A stretch of 64,000 nucleotides of DNA from Anolis sagrei (Eukaryota; Chordata; Lepidosauria; Squamata; Anolidae), in assembly GCF_037176765.1 (NCBI RefSeq), contig NC_090025.1:13255045-13319044 (forward strand). Direction: 5' to 3'. Within the stretch, counting starts at the first letter, position 1. Every line of letters begins with the position of its first letter. A program made the translations under genes and the position numbers. The notes under the pieces are model-generated. The model did no database searches and was not told the origin of the DNA. It saw only the letters and a program-made list of their open reading frames with translations. Of the stretch, positions 46,224 to 54,046 are shown piece after piece.

Positions 46224-46268
46224 TTGGTTTGAATGGCTTGTTCTTGGGCTGCCAGAATCAGAGTTCCA

Positions 46269-46309
<41 letters not shown>

Positions 46310-46330
46310 CGAACCCCAAAATCTACTGCT
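45490..46330 (-). mobile_element. Non-LTR LINE (R4/Dong-like) C-terminal fragment, minus strand
   Basis: The minus strand contains ADETIDHILSCCKKI preceded by a CRLCKE-like finger (CxxC...H...C). It then has VTIPCDSR-like and LEKLTQYDNLKIELQRLWHK, VKVVPVVIGTLGAVPKDLGL and TIGADKITICQL, typical of the C-terminal endonuclease region of R2/R4-type LINEs. Clade assignment is from memory. Several breaks. Its 5' side ends in a microsatellite with a duplicated 45-bp block. Confidence 0.5.
46126..46310. repeat. Duplicated 45-bp block with TAG/TTA microsatellites
   Basis: ATTGGTTTGAATGGCTTGTT then CTTGGGCTGCCAGAAT occurs at about 46126-46172 and again at 46222-46270. The copies are followed by (TTA)n(GTA)n and (TTA)n runs respectively. 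Looks like slippage or unequal exchange inside the LINE fragment. Confidence 0.85.
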
Positions 46331-46378
46331 TGATGCAGGTGCCTCACTCTGTCTAATGGAATGACAAATACTATAAGG

Positions 46379-46496
46379 CAGTGGTTCTCAACCTGTGAGT
46401 CCCCAGATGTTTTGGCCTTCAACTCCCAGAAATCCTAAGAGCTGGTAAACTGGCTGGGATTTCTGGTCGTTGTAGTCCACAGGTTGAGAACCACTG
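46379..46496. mobile_element. Short hAT MITE with 8-bp TSD
   Basis: TIRs CAGTGGTTCTCAACCTGTG and CACAGGTTGAGAACCACTG. Flanking CTATAAGG (46371-46378) and CTGTAAGG (46497-46504) match at 7 of 8 bases. In JCHAIN intron 3, 135 bp before exon 4. Related to 61198-61332. Confidence 0.88.
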
Positions 46497-46631
46497 CTGT
46501 AAGGAATGAATGGGTGAGTACATCACAAAAGATGCAAACAACACAAATCAAAATGCAGTATTCAAGATAGTTGCAAGTGCTGTTTTGTTTAGGTTTACTG
46601 ACTAACACTCTGCTATCTGACTGTTTTCCAG

Positions 46632-46830
46632 GTGTGGCAATTGCCACTCAGGTGACAATCCAGAGAAGGGCCGGAGGGTCGGGGAGAGTGGCCTATGCAA
46701 TGACCCACAGGAACCCTGCTACACCTATGACAGGAATAAATGCTACACCGCACCATGTCTGTTCAACAACGGTGGGAAAACACAGACCATTGAGACAGCC
46801 TTGACCCCGGAATCCTGCTATGATGATTAG
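46632..46830 (+). CDS. JCHAIN: JCHAIN exon 4 (terminal coding exon)
   Basis: After acceptor TGTTTTCCAG it reads CGNCHSGDNPEKGRRVGES, GLCNDPQEPCYTYDRNKCYT, APCLFNNGGKTQTIETALTP and ESCYDD, stop TAG. CYTYDRNKCYTA and ETALTP are identical in human JCHAIN. The joined protein is 161 aa (human 159). Cysteines C97, C100, C118, C125, C133 and C158 match the human positions; C138 in APC is extra, giving nine cysteines after the signal peptide instead of eight. The loop between C118 and C125 is two residues shorter than in human. Possible polyadenylation signals lie far downstream (AATAAA near 48031 and 48327), beyond inserted repeats. Confidence 0.97.
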
Positions 46831-46964
46831 AGCCAAACCATCCTCATACAAGACCAGTCAGATTCGTGTCACTTTTACACAAGTTCTGGCTAAATCCAAA
46901 TAATCCTGGAATTCACAATTTGGTGATAAATATCAAGAATTCACTGTTGCAAACCTTGAATATT

Positions 46965-47540
46965 GGGTTGTTGTAGGTTTTTTTCGAGCTATATGGCCAT
47001 GTTCTAGAGGCATTCTTTCCTGACGTTTCACCTGCATCTATGGTAAGCATCCTCAGAGGTAGTGAGGATTTTTTTTTGGGTTGTTGTAGGTTTTTCGGGC
47101 TATATGGCCATGTTCTAAAGGCATTTTCTCCTGACGTTTCGCCTGCATCTATGGCAAGTATCCTAAGAGGTAGTGAGGTCTGTTGGAACTAGGAAAGAGG
47201 GTTTATATATCTGTGGAATGACCAAGGTGGGACAAAGGATTCTTGACTGTTGGAACTACGTGTGAATGTTTCAACTGATCACCTTGATTAGCATTTGATT
47301 TGGCAGTGCCTGGGGCAATCTTTTGTTGAGAGGTAATTCGACGTCCTTGTTTGTTTCCTCTCTGTTTCCAGGCAATCAAATGCTAATCAAGGTAATCAGT
47401 TCCAACAGACCTCACTACCTCTGAGGATGCTTGCCATAGATGCCGGTGAAACGTCAGGAGAAAATGCCTTTAGAACATGGCCATATAGCCCAAAAAACCT
47501 ACAACAGCCCAATGATTCCAGCCATGAAAGCCTTTGATAT
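46965..47540. mobile_element. Penelope-like repeat copies in both orientations (tentative)
   Basis: Two minus-strand starts (46961 and 47080: TTGTTGTAGGTTTTTTTCGA / CGGGCTATATGGCCATGTTC, GACGTTTCGCCTGCATCTAT) are followed at 47400-47535 by a plus-strand end (ACCTCTGAGGATGCTTGCCA ... AAAGCCTTTGATA). The block could form a large fold-back. It directly follows the JCHAIN stop and may be part of the 3' UTR. Confidence 0.5.
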
Positions 47541-47808
47541 TTTTTTTGTCGTGTCAGGAGCAAATTGAGAAACTGCAAGTTGCTTCTGGTGTGAGAGAAT
47601 TAGCTGTCTGCAAGGATGTTGCCCAGGGGACGCCAGGATGATTTAATGTTTTTATCATCCTTCTGGGAGGCTTCTCTCATGTCCCCGCATGAGAAGCTGG
47701 AGCTGATAGAGGGAGCTCATCCGCCTCTCCTTGGATTCGAACCTGCGACCTGTCGGTCTTCAGTCCTGCCAGCACAGGGGTTTAACCCTCTGCGCCACCA
47801 GGGGCTCC
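47541..47808 (-). mobile_element. tRNA-derived SINE, minus strand
   Basis: TTTTTTTGTCGTGTCAGGAG at left; minus-strand head GAGCCCCTGGTGGCGCAGAG at right. It is inserted between two pieces of the Penelope-like repeat (47400-47540 and 47810-47935). Confidence 0.88.
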
Positions 47809-48157
47809 AGTGAGGATGTTTGCTACAGATGCAGGCGAAACGTCAGGAGAGAATGCCTCTCGAACATGGCCATATAGCCCGAAAAAACTACAACAATCCA
47901 GTGATTCCAGCCATGAAAGCCTTCGACAATATCTTGAATATTTTTACAAGGATAAGAGAATTAATTGCTACGTATTGACCTACATATATGAGGATTAATT
48001 TCTATATTTTGACCTATGCTTAAAGTAAATAAATCTTTGGATGCATCAGCAGAATGTTTTGCCTTTTATTCATTCCTCATTGCAAAGGTTTGATTTCCCT
48101 TCTCTATAAAACTGTGCCTTTCCCATCTGCATTATTTACACCTTGTGCAAAGTACCT

Positions 48158-48306
48158 CCAAGGGCAAGATGGATGGATGGCATCCTTGAAGTGACTGGAC
48201 TGACCTTGAAGGAGCTGGGGGTGGTGACGGCTGACAGGGAGCTCTGGCGTGGGATGGTCCATGAGGTCACGAAGAGTCGGAGACAACTGAACGAATGAAC
48301 AACAAC
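48158..48306 (+). mobile_element. RTE-BovB LINE 3' end
   Basis: AAGATGGATGGATGGCATCC, TTGAAGTGACTGGACTGACC, CACGAAGAGTCGGAGACAAC then TGAACGAATGAACAACAACA. Matches the 3' end of the 24.8 kb copy. Confidence 0.92.
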
Positions 48307-48439
48307 AAGCAAAGTACCTGCTCTCAATAAATAAATCTGTGTGCATCTTTCATGATTCCTGCACTCTTTTCATTGGGACTGAAAACTACAAATCGGAGGA
48401 TGTGTGTGGGTTCTCCCGCGGGTATGGAACTGGCCATAG

Positions 48440-48730
48440 TTTACATACTTACTTAACATTACTTACATAGCCTGAGGATGATGTTCCTCCAAGTGTAGTG
48501 TCTTGGCAGTGGATGCATATGTGTCTGTTGAGCCCTATTCTAGATCCGCACGTTCTCCCGCAGCGAGGACATCGGTTTCCAGGAGGAAGGCAGTCCCGGT
48601 CAGGGTTGACTTGATGCGCCTTCCTCTTGGCACGTTTCTCCATTTCGCCCTTTGAAATCTGCAGCACTGCTGGTCACAGCTGACCTCCAGTTAGAGCGCT
48701 CAAGAACCAGGGCTTCCCAGGGCTGGCCAG
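48440..48730 (-). mobile_element. Non-LTR LINE C-terminal end with C2H2 finger, minus strand
   Basis: The minus strand reads KRAKRKAHQVNPDRDCLPPG and a finger CPRCGRTCGSRIGLNRHICI, as in 30885-31510. Only the last coding part is present. Confidence 0.75.
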
Positions 48731-48732
48731 TG

Positions 48733-49310
48733 TTTATTTATTTATTATTTATTCTATTTATACTCCACCTTTATGTATCCTGAAGGCGACTCAAGGTGGC
48801 TAACATAGAGGCAATTATTCAATGTTTTAAAAACAGATAACATTCAAATAAAATAAAATAAGGTTAGATTAGATTAAAATTAAAGCATATTGTATTATTT
48901 ATTTATTTACTTATTTATTCTGTTTATACCCCGCCTTCTACCCTGAAGGCAATTATTATTATTATTATAACTTTATTTGTACCCCGCTAGCATCTCCCAA
49001 AGGACTCGATGTGGCTTACATAGGCCAAGGCCTCAAAACACAACACAACAATACAACACCTAAAGCAAATTAAAAACAGTTAAGCAGTATAAACAACAGA
49101 CAATAAACAATACATCAAGACACTATAAAACTGGGCCGGGCCAGAATAATGGGTACAAGATTAAAAGTGCTGATGTGGCAGGTGGTATGTAGGATTATAA
49201 AGTAAGTGCAGTGTGCGGCTTACATAGAGGCAATTATTCATTGTCTTAAAAACACATAAAATTCCAAATAAATAGATAAATAAATTTAGATTAAAATTAA
49301 AACATATTAA
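48733..49310 (-). mobile_element. Nested LINE 3' ends (L2-type), minus strand
   Basis: TTTATTTATTTATTATTTAT followed by ACTCCACCTTTATGTATCC; another at 48896 (TTTATTTATTTACTTATTTA, CCCCGCCTTCTACCCTGAAG); another at 48955 (ATTATAACTTTATTTGTACC). The sequence GCTTACATAGAGGCAATTAT occurs again at 49216, so one copy is split by the insertion of another. Confidence 0.6.
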
Positions 49311-49397
49311 ACATTTAAAAACATTTCATATTAAAATCATGCCATCTATAGTTGTAAGTAACTAGCTGCAACTATAGTTATAAGTATAGTTATAGCA

Positions 49398-50215
49398 ACA
49401 TACTGGTTCAAGATTGGGAAAGGTGTACGGCAGGGTTGTATCCTCTCACCCAACCTATTCAACTTGTATGCAGAACACACCATGCAATGTGCATGGCTTG
49501 ACGAATGCAAGACTGGGCGGAAATTTGTTGGAAGAAACATTAACAACCTTAGATATGCAGATGATACCACTTTGATGGCCAAAAGTGAGGAGGAGCTGAG
49601 GAGTCTTCTAACCAAGGTGAAAGAAGAAAGCGCAAAAGCTGGGTTGTAGCTAAACATAAAAAAAACCCAGATTTTGACAACAAGAATTATTGACAACTGG
49701 GAAATAGAGGGAATAAACGTGGAAGCAGTGTCAAACTTTGTATTTCTAGGTGGAAAGCTTACTGCAGATGCAGACTGCAGCCAGGAAATCAGGAGACGCT
49801 TACTTCTTGGGAGGAGAGCAATGTCCAGTCTCGATAAAATAGTGAAGAGTAGAGACATCAGACTGGCAACAAAGATCCACATAGTTAAAGCAAAGGTATT
49901 CCCCATAGTAACCTACAGATGTGAGAGTTGGGCCATAAGGAAGGCTGAGCGAAGGAAGAGAGACGCTTTTGAACTGTGGTGCTGGAGGAAAGTTCTGAGA
50001 GTGCCTTGGACTGCGAGAAGATCCAACCAGTCCATCCTTCTGGAAATAATGCCTGACTGCTCATTGGAGGGGAGGATACTAGAGACCAAGATGAAGTACT
50101 TTGGCCACATCATGAGAAGACAGGAAAGCTTAGAGAAGATAATTATGCTGGGGAAAATGGAAGGAAAAAGAAAGAGGGCGGCAAGATGGATGGATGGCAT
50201 CCTTGAAAGAAAGGC
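49398..50215 (+). mobile_element. RTE-BovB LINE fragment
   Basis: The plus strand reads GVRQGC-like start, NNLRYADDTTLMAKSEEELR, an in-frame stop, then MTTRIIDNWEIEGINVEAVS, ITADADCSQEIRRRLLL-like block and FELWCWRKVLRVPWTARRSN, KYFGHIMRRQESLEK. The stop separates the two open pieces (49464-49649 and 49674-50237). It joins the next LINE near 50210 without spacer. Confidence 0.92.
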
Positions 50216-51690
50216 AAAAGCTGCACATCGCAAGTGAACCTGACTCAGCACATAGAAGATGGCTTTGAAAGGCAGCAGATCACAGGAGCTGTCTTCATAG
50301 ACTTGTCAGCAGCCTATGATACTGTGAACCACCGCCTCCTCCTGAGAAAAATGTATAATATCACAAAGGACGACCACCTCACCCGCCTCATAGGAAACCT
50401 GTTACAAAACAGGAGCTTTTTTGTTGAGTTCCAGGGCCAGAGAAGCAGATGGCGGAAACAGAAGGACGGCCTGCCTCAGGGGAGTGTGCTTGCTCCATCC
50501 ATGTTCAACATCTACACAAATGACCAGCCACTGCCAGAAGGGACAGAGAGCTTCATCTATGTTGATGATCGTGCCATTACTGCTCAAGCAGGGAGCTTTG
50601 AGATGGTAGAACAGAAGCTCTCCAAAGCTCTAGGTGCTCTTACTGCCTATTATAGGGAAAACCAACTGATCCCTAACCCATCTAAAACACAGACATGTGC
50701 CTTTCATCTCAAGAACAGACAAGCATCCCGAGCTCTGAGGTTTACCTCAGAAGGAATCCCACTGGAGCATTGCAGCACACCCAAATACCTGGGAGTCACT
50801 CTGGACTGTGTTCTGACCTACAAGAAGTACTGCCTGAACATCAAGCAAAAAGTGGGCGCTAGAAACAACATCATACAAAAGCTGACTGGCACAACCTGGG
50901 GATCACAACCAGACACAGTGAAGACATCTGCCCTTGCGCTACGCTACTCTGCTGCCAAGTATGCATGCCCAGTGTGGAACACATTTCACCACACTAAAAC
51001 AGTGGATGTGTCTCTTAATGAGACATGCCGCATTATCACAGGGTGCCTGCGCCCTACACCACTGGAGAAACTACACTGTTTAGCCGGTATTGCACCACCT
51101 GACATCCGCCGGGAAGTAGCAGCCAATAGTGAAAGGACCAAGGCAGAGACATCTCCAGCTCATCCCCTGTTTGGGTATCAGCCAGCACGTCAATGACTTA
51201 AATCAAGACATAGTTTTCTAAGATCTACAGAGACACTCATTGGAACACCTCAGCAAACGAGAGTCCAAAAGTGGCAGGCTCAAACCCAGAACCTCAATTA
51301 ATGGCCGATACCAAATGAGAGACTCCCCCCTGGGCACAGAGAAGACTGAGCGACTTGGAAGGCGCTGAACAGACTGCGCTCTGGCACCACGAGATGCAGA
51401 GCCAACCTTAAGAAATGGGGCCACAAAGTGGAATCCACGACATGCGAGTGTGGAGAAGAGCAAACCACTGACCACCTGCTGCAATGCACCCTGAGCCCTG
51501 CCACATGCACAATGGAGAACCTCCTTGCGGCAACACCAGAAGCACTCCAAGTGGCCAGATACTGGTCAAAGGACATCTACTCAACTACCAAACTCACACG
51601 TTTTGTATTTTCTCTGTTTGTTTGCTTTGTTCTGTTAGCAATGTAATATAATGGGCTGGTTGCTCTGACACAACAAATAAATAAAATCTT
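50216..51690 (+). mobile_element. Non-LTR LINE (Jockey-superfamily type), 3' half
   Basis: It contains an open frame of 320 codons from 50234: FIDLSAAYDTVNHRLLLRKM, KDGLPQGSVLAPSMFNIYTN, FIYVDDRAITAQAGS and a C-terminal domain (CSTPKYLGVTLDCVLTYKKY, ALALRYSAAKYACPVWN, KLHCLAGIAPPDIRRE). The catalytic box is YVDD rather than the common Y/FADD. After 51196 the coding remnant continues broken (TTCECGEEQTTDHLLQC finger) to a 3' end TGGTTGCTCTGACACAACAA followed by ATAAATAAA. Clade not certain. A second copy of the 3' end is at 26585-27055. Confidence 0.82.
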
Positions 51691-51706
51691 GGGGAAGCCT
51701 CTTGGT

Positions 51707-52204
51707 GCCCAGAATTGTGTCCAATTCTGGGCACCACAATTCAAGAGAGATATTGACAAGCTGGAATGTGTCCAGAGGAGGGCGACTAAAATGATCAAGG
51801 GTCTGGAGAACAAGCCCTATGAGGAGCGGCTTAGGGAACTGGGCATGTTTAGCCTGAAGAAGAGAAGGCTGAGAGGAGATATGATAGCCATGTATAAATA
51901 TGTGAGAAGAAGCCACAGGAGGAGGAAGCAAGCTTGTTTTCTGCTTCCTTGGAGACTAGGCTTCAAACTACAAGAGAGGAGATTCCATCTGAACATTAGG
52001 AAGAATTTCCTGACTGTGAGAGCCGTTCAGCAGTGGAACTCTCTGCCCCAGAGTGTGGTGGAGGCTCCTTCTTTGGAAGCTTTTAAACAGAGGCTGGATG
52101 GCCATCTGTCAGGGGTGCTTTGAATGCAATATCCCTGCTTCTTGGCAGAATGGGGTTGGACTGGATGGCCCATGAGGTCTCTTCCAACTCTTTGATTCTA
52201 TGAT
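51707..52204 (+). mobile_element. CR1 LINE 3' fragment
   Basis: [40 protein letters not shown] to GHLSGVL, then CR1 3' UTR ending TTTGATTCTATGATT, matching the 15.3-15.9 kb copy almost base for base except for a short gap. It ends exactly where the GC-rich island starts. Confidence 0.95.
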
Positions 52205-52205
52205 T

Positions 52206-52500
52206 TGGGGGGCGGAGTCAGCTCGGGGGCGGGTCTGTTTGGGGGCGGAGCTTGCCTGGGGGCGGAGTCATCTTCGAGTCGAGTCAATTTGGCGCGAAGT
52301 CCGCTTGGGGGCGGAGCCAGCGTTGCTACAACACTCCGCCACAGCGTTCTTTTGGGTTCCAGCGGCTGAAGAGTGCGGACGTGCTTCTGGGGCTCTCTGT
52401 AAGTGCGGCACGTGGGCTGGGCCTGGCATCCCACCTCCTCCTCCTTTCCCTCTCGCCCTTTCCCTGCTTTTTGTTTTCCACAACCCGGAGAGGCTTTGAG
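52206..52500 (+). promoter_or_regulatory. Orphan CpG-island promoter with GC boxes, E2F-like site and splice donor
   Basis: Four GGGGGCGGAG boxes (52208-52217, 52241-52250, 52258-52267, 52307-52316) and a related GGGGGCGGG (52225-52233) surround TTTGGCGCGAA (52288-52298), a good E2F match. After a likely start region near 52330 comes a good donor, CTCTCT|GTAAGT (intron from 52399). No coding exon was recognised in it. The next strong plus-strand acceptor I see is at 54045, in front of the Gag-like frame. Some of the GC boxes are spaced like a short tandem repeat, so the island could also be repeat-derived. Confidence 0.55.
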
Positions 52501-52717
52501 TGGGGAGCTTGCAATTAATTAAGTTCCCAGATTCGAATTAACTCCTCAAAGGCAGTTGAGGACATACCATAGAGGCAGATGTAGTCACCCCTGGCCTAGG
52601 AAAGCCTGCCCTCCTGCAAGGAGCTAAAGAGAGTCTGTTTCGTTGTTACAGCTTGAATCCTCCCTCCCTGGCCCGGGATTGGCTGAGCTTTTGATGGGCT
52701 GGGGCTAGGAATCTCTT

Positions 52718-52990
52718 CCCAGAGTTGGAAGAGACCTCATGGGCCATCCAGTCTGACCCCATTCTGCCAAGAAGCAGGAATATTGCACTCAAATCACCCC
52801 CGACAGATGGCCATCCCGCCTCTGCTTAAAAGCTTCCAAAGAAGGAGCCTCTATCACACTCTAGGGCAGAGAGTTCCACTGCTGAACAGCTCTCACAGTC
52901 AGGAAGGTCTTCCTCATGTTCAGGTGGAATCTCCTTTCTTGTAGTTTGTTCCATTGTGTCCTAGTCTCCAGGGAAGAAGAAAACAAGCTT
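52718..52990 (-). mobile_element. CR1 LINE 3' fragment, minus strand
   Basis: Reversed CR1 3' UTR (GAGTTGGAAGAGACCTCATG, CCCCGACAGATGGCCATCCC, ACAGCTCTCACAGTCAGGAA) ending in AAGAAGAAAACAAGCTT. Confidence 0.92.
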
Positions 52991-53276
52991 TCTCTTCACC
53001 ATCCAACACCAATCCAATCGGCGTTAGCATTATCAATAATGGTATATCGTATCAATTGGTTTAGTCTTAGTTCTTAAGCAGACGTTGTTCTGACCACACG
53101 TACACAAAGACCTCAGTTGACTTGGATCACACAGCAAAACTAGTCCCACATACACTACAATATTGCGCTCTAAATATAGTAGTGTGGAACTACAGCACCA
53201 GACCAAAATGGCTGCCCCTTTTAAAGACCACATGGTTGGCCCCTGGATGGGAAGGTGGCCCCAAATGGAAACATCG

Positions 53277-53430
53277 TTATTAATGACTTAGATGAAGGGT
53301 TCGAAGGCATGATCATCCAGGGAGAGCCAATACTCCAGAAGAATTCAAAACAATCAACAGATTAGAGAGATGATTCAACAAAACTAACAAAATGAAGTTC
53401 AACAGGGACAAATGCAACATAAAAATCCAT
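53277..53430 (+). mobile_element. CR1 reverse transcriptase fragment
   Basis: TTAATGACTTAGATGAAGGG, GAAGGCATGATCATC, AATACTCCAGAAG and AAACTAACAAAATGAAGTTC match 14953-15115 of the intact CR1 ORF2, with deletions. It covers the region around the catalytic FADD, which is lost here. Confidence 0.8.
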
Positions 53431-53539
53431 AACCATAAAAATCTCCAGCAAGCATGCAAAGAATGAGGAAGTACTTCATCGGTGTCACAAATGGACAGTG
53501 AAGCCACAGTTCCCCTGGTGATAAAAAAGCTGGAATGTT

Positions 53540-53785
53540 AAATAGCCTCCGTGTGTCTATATATGTTGTGTGTCTTTGGCATTGAATGTTTGCCATGTAT
53601 ATGCACATTGTAATCCACCCTGAGTCCCCTGCAGGGTGAGAAGGGTGGAATATAAATACTGTAAATAAATAAAGTATTAAATTTTGGAGACTGTGCTCAC
53701 TTCCAGCCACAGGACCCTCCTGTGGCTGGAAGTGAGCACAGCCTCCAAAATGTATTATTTATTTACAGTATTTATATCCGCTCTT
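53540..53785. repeat. Large palindrome built on L2-type tails
   Basis: An L2-type tail (53560-53672, CACCCTGAGTCCCCTGCAGG ... GTAAATAAATAAAG) is followed by a perfect 24-bp inverted repeat (53691-53714 against 53718-53741, 3-nt loop; core CTCACTTCCAGCCACAGGA). Beyond it, ATTTTGGAG/CTCCAAAAT and ATACTGTAAATAAATAA/TTATTTATTTACAGTAT continue the symmetry out to about 53780. Confidence 0.9.
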
Positions 53786-54046
53786 CTTCTCCATCTCCTT
53801 GCCAAAGAGCTTTTGTTCGTAAACTTCCATCCTAAATGCTGTGCCTAATTTATCACATTGCCTGCATCTGCAAGGTGGGTGGGGAGCTGGGCTGAAAGTC
53901 AGGAGCTCACCCTGACCTGGCTTCAAACTGTCAACATTTTGGTTGGGAAGATTTACAGCAGCTGGTGATTGAAAGCTGGCCTTTTTATTATTTACTCATA
54001 CACTCATGATTTCCGCTCATGGCCAACTATGCTTTCTTTCAACAGA

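Noticed and set aside
52198-52518. Several 60-100 codon frames over the 52.2 kb island as coding exon
   Set aside because: They differ between frames, are driven by GC content and cross the likely donor. I treat the island as promoter and possibly a noncoding first exon.
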